From NCBI GenBank assembly GCA_029552745.1, contig JAKPDK010000169.1, positions 1 through 64,000 of the forward strand: a stretch of DNA of 64,000 nt. Direction: 5' to 3'. Each line of letters opens with the position of its first letter. The stretch's first letter is position 1. The DNA comes from Candidatus Hydrogenedentota bacterium (GTDB taxonomy: Bacteria > Hydrogenedentota > Hydrogenedentia > Hydrogenedentales > SLHB01). A program made the translations under genes and the position numbers. The notes under the pieces were generated by a model, which was given only the letters and a program-made list of their open reading frames with translations, was not told where the DNA came from and did no database searches. This document shows, in pieces, positions 46,181-55,354 of this stretch.

Positions 46181-47220
46181 TAGATGCCCTTGCTCGAAAA
46201 CCCATTCCTTGGTTAGCCGGCACGGGTCCGGACTCGGACGTGGTGCTGTGGGTGAGGGTTTCGTTGTCTCGAAACCTGGCAGATTTTCCTTTTCCTAGCC
46301 GGTGCAGTGCAGATGAAAAAAAACGAGTGGAACAACGGTTGTTAAATGCGATTGCAGAAAAGAACGGATTCCCGAAAGATGGTTACTACTCGTTCCTAAA
46401 ACTCTCCAAAACGGATCAACAGTTTTTGTGCGAACGCACTTTTGCGACGCAGGACCTTCTGAACGCTGAGGGTCCCCGCGGCGTTTTGATTTCTGCAGAT
46501 CAGACTGTGAGTCTGATCATAAATAGTGTCGATCATGTTCGAATTCAAGCCCTATCCTGCGGGCTGCATACCCAGCCTGCATGGGGTTTGGTCAACAAGA
46601 TCGACGATTTGTTGCGGTCCTCTTTGGATTATGCATTCAAAGAGCCGCTAGGTTTTCTGACGGCATCGTTGTGGCTAGTCGGTACAGGACTACGCGCCGA
46701 AGCGGTGCTGCACTTGCCCGCATTGACCATGGAAAAGAGTATTTTAGGTTTGGAACATGAACTCCGAAAAAAGCGCCATGTTCTGGACGGACTTTCGGGC
46801 AACATCCGCAACGCCCCCGGGGGTCTTTACCGACTTAGCAATGGGATTACCTTGGGAAAAACCGAGGAGGAGCTATTACTTAATTTCAGTCAGACGGTAC
46901 GCGAGGTGGTTTTCCTGGAGCGTTCTGCCCGGGAACGCCTCATGAACGATGCGCGACTCAGTTTGGAGGACCGTGTCGGTAGGGCTCTGGGACTCGCAAG
47001 AGGAGCCAGATTGCTGGAACACAGCGAAGCCATCGAATTATTGGCGTCGTTACGTTTGGGCGTAGCCACGGGCTTGCTGGATACACACACGTTTGAGACA
47101 TGCGACCGGCTGATGATTGACATTCAGCCGACCCATTTGGAGGTCCAAGCGGGACGAGCGCTGGATGAACTAACACGCAATAAAAAGCGGGCGGATTTAT
47201 TCCGTACGCAATTTTCATAA
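46177..47220 (+). CDS. mcsB: McsB-like protein arginine kinase homologue, catalytic residues altered
   Basis: This 347-residue protein has the length and fold of phosphagen-kinase-type protein arginine kinases: SRNLADFPFP, RGVLISADQTVSLII, VGTGLRA and QPTHLEVQAG are recognisable. The family motif NEEDHLRIQ reads NSVDHVRIQ (residues 116-120), losing both acidic residues, and the CPTNVGTG motif reads SLWLVGTG, with Ser164 at the usual cysteine position. The first arginine block reads VRVSLSRN where SSRIRLARN is usual. It may be an inactive adaptor or have changed chemistry. It starts with TTG overlapping the mcsA stop. Confidence 0.8.
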   Translation: MIDALARKPIPWLAGTGPDSDVVLWVRVSLSRNLADFPFPSRCSADEKKRVEQRLLNAIAEKNGFPKDGYYSFLKLSKTDQQFLCERTFATQDLLNAEGPRGVLISADQTVSLIINSVDHVRIQALSCGLHTQPAWGLVNKIDDLLRSSLDYAFKEPLGFLTASLWLVGTGLRAEAVLHLPALTMEKSILGLEHELRKKRHVLDGLSGNIRNAPGGLYRLSNGITLGKTEEELLLNFSQTVREVVFLERSARERLMNDARLSLEDRVGRALGLARGARLLEHSEAIELLASLRLGVATGLLDTHTFETCDRLMIDIQPTHLEVQAGRALDELTRNKKRADLFRTQFS

Positions 47221-47243
47221 CACAGGAAGGATGTGATTTTAGC

Positions 47244-49706
47244 ATGTGGGATAGGTTTACAGAACGAGCGAAACGCGCTGTAAGTGTTGCGCGGGAAGAA
47301 GCGACACGTCTGGGCAGCGAATATGTTCGGACGGAGCATATCCTGCTGGGGCTTTGTCGGGAACCCGAAGGAATCGCCGCACGGGCGCTGGAAAATCTCG
47401 GGGTAGACATTGAAGCGCTGGCGATAGAAATCGAGAGCCAGATCACCCGCGGCAATGCGGTGGTCTCTAGCGACGAGATCGTGTTTACGCCGCGTGCGAA
47501 GAAGGTGCTTGAGCTCGCCGTTGAGGAAGCGCGCAACTTAAACCACAACTACATTGGTACCGAACATATTTTGCTTGGCTTGGTCAGAGAAGGCGAAGGT
47601 ATTGCCGCGAAGGTGTTGCAAGATATGAAGGTGGATGCAGACCGTCTGCGGAACGAGATACTTCGACTTCTTGGCGAGCAGAACAAGACAGGCGCTCCGC
47701 AAGCCCAGTCGGGCAAAAAGTCTCCCACCCCGGCATTGGATGCGTTTGGGCGAGATTTGACCGCATTGGCACGAGAAGGGAAGTTGGACCCCGTTATTGG
47801 GCGCGAAGCGGAGATTGAACGGGTGATCCAAATCTTAAGCCGCCGAACCAAAAACAACCCCGTTTTGATTGGTGAAGCGGGTGTTGGTAAGACGGCAATC
47901 GTGGAAGGGTTGGCGCAAGCGATCGTTGCGGGAGAAGTACCTGACTTGTTGCTAGGGCGTCGGGTTTTGACGCTTGACCTGGCGGGCGTTGTCGCCGGTA
48001 CGAAGTATCGGGGACAATTTGAAGAACGCCTGAAATCGGTCATGAAAGAGATCCGACGGGCAGACAACATCATTCTGTTCATCGACGAGTTGCACACCAT
48101 CGTAGGAGCGGGCGCAGCGGAAGGAGCGGTAGATGCCGCCAACATGCTCAAACCCGCGTTGGCTCGCGGTGAGTTACAGTGTATCGGTGCCACCACGATG
48201 GACGAGTACAGAAAACATATCGAAAAAGACGCCGCGCTGGCACGTCGTTTTCAAACTATTCTCGTGGAAGCGCCCACCGTGGAGCAGACGATTAAAATCA
48301 TCTTCGGGTTACGTGATAAATACGAGGCGCATCATCGCGTGAAATTTTCGGACGATGCGGTGGTCGCAGCGGCAAAGTTATCCAATCAGTTCATCACGGA
48401 TCGTTTCTTACCGGACAAAGCGATTGACGTGATTGACGAAGCGGGTAGCCGTGCCCGACTGCAACTGACCACGCGACCGAAAGAGTTGAAGGATATTGAG
48501 CGCGAGATTGCGGAAGTGACGCAAGAAAAGGAAGCCGCCATACGCAATCAAGAGTATGAAAAAGCAGCGCGCTTGCGCGATACCGAGCGGAAACTACGCG
48601 CCTTACTCGAAGAACGAAAACGAGAGTGGGAACGCCGAAGAGACTCGGTCGAAGCTGTTGTGACAGCGGAGGATATCGCTTACATCGTATCCAAATGGAC
48701 CGGCATCCCGCTTACGAAGATTGAAGAACAAGAATCAGCACGGTTGCTGCGAATGCGAGAAGAGTTGCAGCAAGCCGTCGTCGGTCAAGACGAAGCCATT
48801 GATGCCGTCACGCGTGCCGTACAACGTTCACGGGCTGGGTTACGCAATCCTCGCCGTCCCGTGGGTTCCTTCTTGTTCCTAGGCCCCACCGGGGTAGGCA
48901 AGACACTTTTGGCAAAGACCTTGGCGTCGTTCTTGTTTGGAAGCGAAGACGCGCTGATCCGCATCGACATGTCTGATTACATGGAGAAATTTGCAGTGTC
49001 GCGGCTTGCGGGAGCCCCCCCGGGCTATGTTGGATATGACGAAGGCGGCCAATTGACCGAACAGGTGCGGCGGCGTCCTTATTCGGTGGTGCTTTTCGAT
49101 GAAATTGAGAAAGCCCACCCGGACGTCTTCAATATCCTATTGCAAGTCCTTGAGGATGGCCACATGGTGGATGCCACAGGCCGTAAGGTGGATTTTCGCA
49201 ATACGGTCATTGTTATGACAAGCAACATTGGCGCACGGCGCATTGGCCGCAACACGACGCCCGGATTCCAAAGGGCTACGCCGGAAGACCAGTATCGGGA
49301 AATGCGGTCCCGTGTGATGGACGAAGTGAAGAAGGTTTTCAATCCCGAATTCCTAAATCGGGTTGATGAAGTGGTTGTGTTCCAGCATCTGACGCATGAG
49401 CATCTGCTCCGCATTGTTGACATTCAGGTCAAAGAGGTGGTAGAACGATTACGGGATAAAGGGTTCAGGCTGCGGCTGACCCCTGAGGCAAAAGAGTTCT
49501 TGGTGCAACGTGGGTCGGATGAACAATACGGTGCACGCCCATTGCGCAGGGCGGTTCAGCAGTACATTGAGGATCCTTTGTCGGAGTTGTTGTTGAAAGG
49601 GGAGTTCGAGCCGGGTATGTTGATTGAAGTGAGACTTGACGAAGAACGTCAGCACTTCATCTTCGAGCCGGCGGAATCGAAAGTTGCGGAAGGTGTGACC
49701 ACTTGA
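47244..49706 (+). CDS. clpC: ClpC-type AAA+ ATPase
   Basis: This 820-residue protein has duplicated Clp N repeats (1-150), a first AAA+ module with Walker A GEAGVGKT at about 210, a UVR-type middle coiled segment (about 415-455) and a second module with GPTGVGKT at about 547. It unfolds proteins for ClpP with its adaptor system. A ClpP-binding loop of the usual type is not obvious by eye. It is followed by bamA with overlapping stop and start codons. Confidence 0.95.
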   Translation: MWDRFTERAKRAVSVAREEATRLGSEYVRTEHILLGLCREPEGIAARALENLGVDIEALAIEIESQITRGNAVVSSDEIVFTPRAKKVLELAVEEARNLNHNYIGTEHILLGLVREGEGIAAKVLQDMKVDADRLRNEILRLLGEQNKTGAPQAQSGKKSPTPALDAFGRDLTALAREGKLDPVIGREAEIERVIQILSRRTKNNPVLIGEAGVGKTAIVEGLAQAIVAGEVPDLLLGRRVLTLDLAGVVAGTKYRGQFEERLKSVMKEIRRADNIILFIDELHTIVGAGAAEGAVDAANMLKPALARGELQCIGATTMDEYRKHIEKDAALARRFQTILVEAPTVEQTIKIIFGLRDKYEAHHRVKFSDDAVVAAAKLSNQFITDRFLPDKAIDVIDEAGSRARLQLTTRPKELKDIEREIAEVTQEKEAAIRNQEYEKAARLRDTERKLRALLEERKREWERRRDSVEAVVTAEDIAYIVSKWTGIPLTKIEEQESARLLRMREELQQAVVGQDEAIDAVTRAVQRSRAGLRNPRRPVGSFLFLGPTGVGKTLLAKTLASFLFGSEDALIRIDMSDYMEKFAVSRLAGAPPGYVGYDEGGQLTEQVRRRPYSVVLFDEIEKAHPDVFNILLQVLEDGHMVDATGRKVDFRNTVIVMTSNIGARRIGRNTTPGFQRATPEDQYREMRSRVMDEVKKVFNPEFLNRVDEVVVFQHLTHEHLLRIVDIQVKEVVERLRDKGFRLRLTPEAKEFLVQRGSDEQYGARPLRRAVQQYIEDPLSELLLKGEFEPGMLIEVRLDEERQHFIFEPAESKVAEGVTT

Positions 49707-52018
49707 CAAAAACAATCTTTTTCCTGGCGCTGATAGGGATAGCCCTGCCCCTGGGGTCTGTTTTTACCGAAGATTACACGGGGCGGACTATCGCGGATGT
49801 ACGTTTCCAAGGTCTGGAACGGGTGAATGAGCAAACCGTCCGTGCCAAACTGGAGGTTCAAAAGGGACAACCCTTTAACCCCAAAGCAATTGCACGGGAC
49901 ATTCGACGGCTCTACGAAACAGGTTTTTTTGCCTCCATTGAGGCGGATGCAAGCCTGGAAAACAATGAACTTGTCATAACCTATATCGTCGAGGAGAAAA
50001 AATTCATCGAGGAAGTGCGTATCCTCGGCTGCGACAAAATTAAGGAACGCAACGTCCGTGGGGTCTTGACGTGGCGTGAAGGAGATACCTATGCCCCGGA
50101 AGCGTTTCAGGAAGAACTGAACGCGATTGTGAAGATGTATCAAACCAAAGGATTTCCGAATGCCCGCGCCGACATTCGAGTAGAAAACGTGGGGCCGTCC
50201 CGAGTCCGGATTACCTATCTCATTGATGAAGGCAAGAAGGCAAGAATCCATCAGATTGCTTTCGAAGGCAACGAGGTGTTGTCTGATCGTAAGCTTCGTA
50301 AAGTAATGAAAACACGACGCGGGTGGTGGTTCCTCGGCGGGAAATTTGATGAATCTGTATTCGAAGAGGACTTGAAGAAAATTGTCGATGAATACGGCAA
50401 TTACGGCCGCATGGAAGCTCAAATCCAGGGGACCGATATCCAGTACGACGAAAAAGGAAAGGGGATGACTATCCGCATCCTTGTAAGCGAAGGTCCCGAA
50501 TACTCGGTAGAGTCTATGGAAGTTGCGGATAACCAGGTCTTTGACGATGATGAAATCGCCAAAGCCGTAAAGGTGCTCCCAGGAAATGTGCACAATAAGA
50601 GCCAGGTGGCAGCAGACGCGCAAACCATCCAGCAGGGATACGAGGATAGCGGTTATATAAACGCGCGGGTGACTCCTTTGGTGACGCTCGACCGCGAAAA
50701 GAAAACGACGCATATCGTCCATCGAATCAGCGAAGGCGATCTGAAATATATCCGTGAAATCAAGATCACTGGAAACACGGTTACACGGGACGATGTCATT
50801 CGACGGGAGATCCTGTCGATCCCCGGAGAACGTTTCGACGGTGGCTTAATTCGAGCCAGTCAAAATCGCCTGGAAGGAACCGATTACTTCGATAAAGTTC
50901 GCTTTACGGTCGAAAATGTAGAAGATTCCGACTCCTTTGCCAATCTGTTGGTGGATGTAGAAGAGGGCAAAACAGGTTATTTCAATTTCGGCGCAGGATA
51001 TAGCACGGAAGAACGTTTTGGGGGGTACGCCGAACTACGTCTCGACAACTTTGATATTGCCAACTGGCCAAAGTTCAGTGGGGGCGGTCAACAATTTCGA
51101 CTGCGTGTTCACATGGGCGATCGGCGCGACCAATACTCCCTTTCATTCACGGACCCCGAAATCGGTGGACTCCCCTTGGCATTCGGATTTGACGTCTTCA
51201 ACGAAAGTTATGAGTACCGAGGCGGTGCAGACTACACCGAAGAACAGAGCGGTGCTCAATTGCGTGTTGGGAAAATCCTCTCGCCCTATGTCAATGTGCG
51301 CGCTATGCTTCGCTATACCGACACCGATATCACTGGTCTGCCGTGGTATGCATGGATTACCTATCCACCCGATTATTGGCGTGAACGTGAAGGCAATACC
51401 ACGGTCAGTACCGTGTGGGGAATCACGCGGAATACACTGGATTCCAAACGAGATCCTTCACGGGGCGCCACGCATGATCTACAGTTAGAACTTGCAGGTC
51501 TGGGTGGAGATAACAATTTCTACAAAATGGAGCACAGCTCTACGTGGTATTGGACTATCGACCGCGCTGAAAAGGTGGTTCTCATGTTCCGAACCCGCGA
51601 AGGCTGGGCAGAAGAGTATGGCGATTCGGACTATGTTCCCCTTCAAGACCGCTTCTTTGCCGGCGGCACGAACACGGTCCGGGGCTATGACAATCGCGAC
51701 ATCGGGCCGAAAGAACGTGGATTATTTGGATTCGGCGAGCGGGAAGCCGTGGGCGGCAAATTAAGGTTGGTCGAGAACCTTGAATTGAAGTATAAGATGA
51801 CCAAACAAGTCCGTCTCTACGCGTTTATCGATGCCGGTGGCGTGTGGCGTGACAGTAGCGAGTTTGATTTCGGGGATATGAAGTATGGCGCCGGCCTGGG
51901 CGTTGGTTTCGATGTTCCTCGCATGGGGCCCATACGTCTTGACTACGGCATACCGCTCAACCCAGATGACGATCAAGGCAGTGGGAGACTACATCTGCAG
52001 ACGGCTTTACGGTTCTAA
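49703..52018 (+). CDS. bamA: Outer membrane assembly factor BamA
   Basis: The 771-residue protein has a signal peptide (about 1-22), a series of POTRA domains (roughly 23-430) and a C-terminal Omp85 beta-barrel ending in LQTALRF with a terminal aromatic residue. It inserts beta-barrel proteins in the outer membrane, so the host is Gram-negative. The start is a TTG overlapping the clpC TGA (TTGA), so it is tied to ClpC expression, an unusual neighbour. A strong promoter for tRNA-Glu lies just after it. Confidence 0.95.
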   Translation: MTKTIFFLALIGIALPLGSVFTEDYTGRTIADVRFQGLERVNEQTVRAKLEVQKGQPFNPKAIARDIRRLYETGFFASIEADASLENNELVITYIVEEKKFIEEVRILGCDKIKERNVRGVLTWREGDTYAPEAFQEELNAIVKMYQTKGFPNARADIRVENVGPSRVRITYLIDEGKKARIHQIAFEGNEVLSDRKLRKVMKTRRGWWFLGGKFDESVFEEDLKKIVDEYGNYGRMEAQIQGTDIQYDEKGKGMTIRILVSEGPEYSVESMEVADNQVFDDDEIAKAVKVLPGNVHNKSQVAADAQTIQQGYEDSGYINARVTPLVTLDREKKTTHIVHRISEGDLKYIREIKITGNTVTRDDVIRREILSIPGERFDGGLIRASQNRLEGTDYFDKVRFTVENVEDSDSFANLLVDVEEGKTGYFNFGAGYSTEERFGGYAELRLDNFDIANWPKFSGGGQQFRLRVHMGDRRDQYSLSFTDPEIGGLPLAFGFDVFNESYEYRGGADYTEEQSGAQLRVGKILSPYVNVRAMLRYTDTDITGLPWYAWITYPPDYWREREGNTTVSTVWGITRNTLDSKRDPSRGATHDLQLELAGLGGDNNFYKMEHSSTWYWTIDRAEKVVLMFRTREGWAEEYGDSDYVPLQDRFFAGGTNTVRGYDNRDIGPKERGLFGFGEREAVGGKLRLVENLELKYKMTKQVRLYAFIDAGGVWRDSSEFDFGDMKYGAGLGVGFDVPRMGPIRLDYGIPLNPDDDQGSGRLHLQTALRF

Positions 52019-52057
52019 AGCGTAAGAAACGTAAGCGGACCTGCAAAGATACGTTTT

Positions 52058-52087
52058 TTGACTTTCCCCTCGAAATATCGGTATACT
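52058..52087 (+). promoter_or_regulatory. Promoter of tRNA-Glu
   Basis: TTGACT and TATACT are separated by 18 bases and lie about 100 bases ahead of the tRNA. Confidence 0.75.
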
Positions 52088-52185
52088 ACGTACGTTTTCA
52101 GCAACGGCTGATAAATTTGTACGTCGGGCAACGGAGTCCAATCGCTTGCATGACGCGCCGTTAGCCCGATGCTGCATTTTCAAGC

Positions 52186-52263
52186 GACCCCATCGTCTAG
52201 CCTGGCCTAGGACACCGCCCTTTCACGGCGGCAACACGGGTTCAAATCCCGTTGGGGTCGCCA
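52186..52263 (+). tRNA. tRNA-Glu (TTC)
   Basis: The acceptor arms GACCCCA and TGGGGTC pair, the anticodon stem CCGCC/GGCGG frames a CTTTCAC loop with anticodon TTC, the T arm is ACGGG-TTCAAAT-CCCGT, and CCA is encoded. TTCTTTTTT follows and could end transcription. Confidence 0.97.
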
Positions 52264-52510
52264 TTCTTTTTTAAGAGACAATCTTGTCAAAGGTTTAATC
52301 CCTCTCCGCCGTATTTTCCCCCGAGAAAACAGACAATTCCCGCCGCGATTTCAACAATCCTTGAAGTGTTCCCCCGGTGATACGAATTCTCGCCGTCCGT
52401 GCGAAATGTCCCATCCAACAGAGGCAAACGAGAAGTTCCTGTGATCTTGGAACTTCTTAAAAACGGGAAAATGGTCCGAAAAGGATTCACCACCACGCTC
52501 CGGTTCGGAA
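52264..52510. other. Intergenic region, no supported gene
   Basis: A minus-strand frame of 69 codons exists but has no recognisable domain, and its start lacks a clear ribosome-binding site. I do not call it. Confidence 0.5.
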
Positions 52511-53152
52511 TTATGCGGGTACTAAGGGTACGCGCTTAAAATGCACGCGCCAAGGGGATGCGTCCGTGTCGATAATGGCGAACGTTCCGATGGGTTTGTC
52601 ACCCGAGCCCACGCCGAGACTCCCTGGGTTCACAAAGAGCGCGTCTGCAATCTGGCGACAAAAGGGCCGGTGAGTTTTTCCGCAGATGATCAGTTGAGCA
52701 TTGGCATATTCACGCGCACGTGAAAAACGTCTTTCATCGTCGTCCTTCGTCAGCTCGTCTCCTTGCGACTCGGGCGCACCGTGACAAACAAAGATGGGAA
52801 TACTCTCCAACGTGAAGGATAAACGCCGGGGCAACTCATGCAAATATTCTATATCGGAGGCTTGCAAGGTGCCGTGTGTAGACTCGATCGCGGCAGCATC
52901 CTCCGGGCTCAGATTCTTACGGATATGCGCTCCCTTGCGGCGGAACGATGCCACGTATCGATCAAACATGCCTTGTACCGTGGGGATTCTCTGCGTTTGA
53001 ATGCGCTGAATGACCTCTTTCGAAAAGGGATACCCTGCAACGACATCGCCCGTGTTGACGATGGTATGAATGCCCAAGTCATCGATGATTCGTAGCGCGG
53101 CATCCAAAGCCGTCAAGTTCCCGTGAATATCACCGATTGCCGCCAGCAACAT
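52511..53152 (-). CDS. Small metallophosphoesterase (YfcE-like)
   Basis: This 213-residue calcineurin-like phosphoesterase has GDIHGN, GDVVAG and FVCHGAP, the usual metal-ligand motifs. The usual GN[HC]D reads GMFD and the usual GHTH reads GKTH, so metal or phosphate contacts differ. It likely hydrolyses a phosphodiester; the substrate is unknown. The ATG is the first codon after a gap and the protein has the usual small-family size. Confidence 0.8.
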   Translation of the reverse strand: MLLAAIGDIHGNLTALDAALRIIDDLGIHTIVNTGDVVAGYPFSKEVIQRIQTQRIPTVQGMFDRYVASFRRKGAHIRKNLSPEDAAAIESTHGTLQASDIEYLHELPRRLSFTLESIPIFVCHGAPESQGDELTKDDDERRFSRAREYANAQLIICGKTHRPFCRQIADALFVNPGSLGVGSGDKPIGTFAIIDTDASPWRVHFKRVPLVPA

Positions 53153-53368
53153 AAAGTTGACACCTTTTCTTTAGAAAAAACCTCTTTTGGGAGATCTTTC
53201 TATGGCCTCTCTGCAGGTACGATTCGTGAGATATTTTTCGTGAAGATCTGCCGTCATTTTCCCCGTATTTTGGGCAATTTTCAATATTTTTTGAACGGGA
53301 CAATCATTTCAGCCGCAAAAATCAAGTGTTTTTTTGCATGACTAAAATTTTAGCCTTGAAAATTGTGC
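53153..53368. other. AT-rich intergenic region
   Basis: The stretch holds T-runs and no gene. It leads into the HU promoter at 53369. The HU mRNA has a leader of about 140 bases whose function is not evident. Confidence 0.6.
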
Positions 53369-53397
53369 TTGACAAAAGCCTCGTTAATTTGTATGCA
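53369..53397 (+). promoter_or_regulatory. Promoter of the HU gene
   Basis: TTGACA and TATGCA are 17 bases apart, about 145 bases before the HU start. Confidence 0.75.
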
Positions 53398-53544
53398 TTT
53401 AGACATTGGAAGCAGGAAAACACGTCTGAAAAGCAGATGTGCGGAACCTGCACGGAGCTTCGGCAATGCGGGGTGAAAGGACCGAGAGGCCGAACTTCCG
53501 GGGACAACAATCGTGGGTGAAACAACAACAAAGGAGGGTGAAAC

Positions 53545-53841
53545 ATGGCAACGGGAAAACCAATGACAAAGACCCAAATGGTGGCAACACTGGCTGAGAA
53601 GACGAATCTCACCAAGAAGCAAGTCAATGAGGTTCTTGGGCAGCTGGTGGAACTGGCCTACAAAGAAGCAAAGACGGGATTCACGATTCCAGGGTTAGGC
53701 AAACTGGTCGTCGTGCAGCGGAAAGCCCGCACCGGCAGAAATCCGCAGACCGGTGAAACTATTAAGATCCCTGCGAAGAAGGTGTTGAAATTCCGCATTG
53801 CAAAGCAGGCGAAAGACGCCATCACACCGTCGAAGAAATAG
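53545..53841 (+). CDS. HU-family DNA-binding protein
   Basis: This 98-residue histone-like protein has the HU/IHF pattern: MTKTQMVATLAEKTNLTKKQVNEVL, then GFTIPGLGKLVV and KARTGRNPQTGETIKIPAKKV with the DNA-intercalating arm. It compacts and bends DNA. AAAGGAGG lies nine bases before the ATG, and a strong terminator follows. HU and IHF are not told apart by eye. Confidence 0.93.
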   Translation: MATGKPMTKTQMVATLAEKTNLTKKQVNEVLGQLVELAYKEAKTGFTIPGLGKLVVVQRKARTGRNPQTGETIKIPAKKVLKFRIAKQAKDAITPSKK

Positions 53842-53858
53842 TTTTCCCAAAATCCGCG

Positions 53859-53902
53859 CCGACTCTCTTCCTTTTCACCGAAAAGGGGAGAGTCGGTTTT
53901 TT
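53859..53902 (+). terminator. Rho-independent terminator of the HU gene
   Basis: CCGACTCTC and GAGAGTCGG close a long stem with an inner CCTTTT/GAAAAGG pair, followed by TTTTTT. Confidence 0.92.
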
Positions 53903-53952
53903 GGAACGTGATTTATTCGGGCTGGAAGACAGGAAGTGTGTACCCGAGGCAC

Positions 53953-54981
53953 TTACTCGGAAGAGATGTCATGTGATTCTTCGCGTTCGCTAAGCGACGC
54001 TTCTAATGGCTTATCTTGGGCTTCCGGGCGACGTAGCGTTTGCAGTTCTTCCAAAAGCCGATCGCGCTCGGTTCTAAGTTCTTCCCGTGTTCGTTCGACA
54101 GTCTCAAGACGAGTCCGTAAGCCGTCTCGTTCCGCTGCGATGGCCTCTCGCTCTACTGTTATACGGTCGAGTTCAGCTTCAACAAGAGCAAGCCGCTGAG
54201 CGCTCTCCTCGCCAAAGGCCAAAGAGGACGTTTCATCCTCGATAAGAAATTTGATGTCGCCAATGATGCGTTGAAGCAAGAGTAACTGAGCGGAGGTTTC
54301 ATTACGTGCCGCGTCAATGGCATCAACCGCGGCGCTGAGCTTCGACATCCACCTTGCGATCTCAATTTCACTCACCTGCGCCATGTGTTGACGGGCGTCC
54401 TCCAACATGCGTCGGAGATCACGGATCTCGTTGATATGACGTGCGAGTTCAGCTTGATGTTCTTGTGCAAGTTGTTGCTGGAGCATCGACGCCTTTGTGT
54501 CGGGGGGCGTTGCTCGAACCAGTAGGATTTTGCCTTTGGCGGCAATCTCTGCCAAACCAGGAGTGATGTTGATCAGCCGCTTGGGATGTATGCTGGTACC
54601 CAACACGACGCAATGACCGCAATCGAGAAAAAGTCGGACAATCGCTTCAAGGTCATCGACTAGGTCCCCAAATTCCTCTAATTGATCAACCAATAAGACG
54701 GCTTTGCGGGTTTTGCGTATAGGAGCGGGATCGTCCACAAGAGCACGCACCTTATCCGGAAAATCGTAGGCTGTGACATAGGCGATGCCAGCGCGCGTCG
54801 TCCCGGCGCGAATACGGTTCACAATGGAGTACAAGAGGTGGGTCTTGCCACTACCGAACTCCCCCATCAGAACAATAGGCTGGGGCTCGATAAAGTTGAG
54901 ATTGGCAACCTGTAAACACACTTCGTAGGCTTCACGGTTGCCCTCATCCACTCGAAATGTACCAAACGTAAAGCGTTTCAT
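53953..54981 (-). CDS. DnaA-AAA+-like ATPase with coiled-coil tail
   Basis: This 342-residue protein opens like DnaA domain III: FTFGTFRVDEGNREAYE, Walker A GEFGSGKT (40-47) in the GxGxGKTHLL context, and a Walker B-like VLLVDQLEEF (about 95-103). The arginine-finger stretch of DnaA is replaced by LAEIAAKG, and no DNA-binding domain IV follows. Residues 165-335 are predicted to form a long coiled coil with heptads rich in Glu, Arg and Leu. A regulatory or scaffolding ATPase is likely, not an initiator. No annotated family is recognised. Confidence 0.65.
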   Translation of the reverse strand: MKRFTFGTFRVDEGNREAYEVCLQVANLNFIEPQPIVLMGEFGSGKTHLLYSIVNRIRAGTTRAGIAYVTAYDFPDKVRALVDDPAPIRKTRKAVLLVDQLEEFGDLVDDLEAIVRLFLDCGHCVVLGTSIHPKRLINITPGLAEIAAKGKILLVRATPPDTKASMLQQQLAQEHQAELARHINEIRDLRRMLEDARQHMAQVSEIEIARWMSKLSAAVDAIDAARNETSAQLLLLQRIIGDIKFLIEDETSSLAFGEESAQRLALVEAELDRITVEREAIAAERDGLRTRLETVERTREELRTERDRLLEELQTLRRPEAQDKPLEASLSEREESHDISSE

Positions 54982-55354
54982 AAAGTTCCGTCGGCGCCCA
55001 ACTAGTTCCTGTACAGATTGTATGATTGTATCATACAGCGTTCAACCCGCTGTACTGGAGAAATCGCGTTGATCCTATTCCTACAGCGTGTACCGATAAG
55101 TGCTCAATAACGTGTCTCGCCGGTTACTCTTGAAGATACGTCGGGCAAAACAACGGACGACCTTCCTGTTTCTCTACGGTTGACTATGCGGTGAGAGAAA
55201 TAACTCCAGCACAAACGCCCCGCGTGCGAAAACTGGGCGTAATAGTAATGCACCGCCCTTATGTGTCCACAGGAGAAAACTTGCAGAAGACCGCCTTTCT
55301 GGGGATCATATATAGGGTAACCAAGAATTGTCGAGTAAGAGGGGCTTCGATTTC
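54982..55354. other. Intergenic region between divergent genes
   Basis: No gene is seen. An eight-base inverted repeat (TGTATGAT, three bases, ATCATACA) lies at 55019-55037, close to the start of the ATPase gene, and may be an operator. The rest shows no clear signal. Confidence 0.5.
55019..55037. promoter_or_regulatory. Palindrome, candidate operator
   Basis: A perfect inverted repeat, TGTATGAT/ATCATACA with three bases between, stands about 40 bases before the ATPase start codon. On the minus strand it could overlap a -10 element. Confidence 0.35.

Noticed and set aside
52287-52496. A 69-codon minus-strand frame near tRNA-Glu
   Set aside because: It starts without a good ribosome-binding site and shows no recognisable motif.
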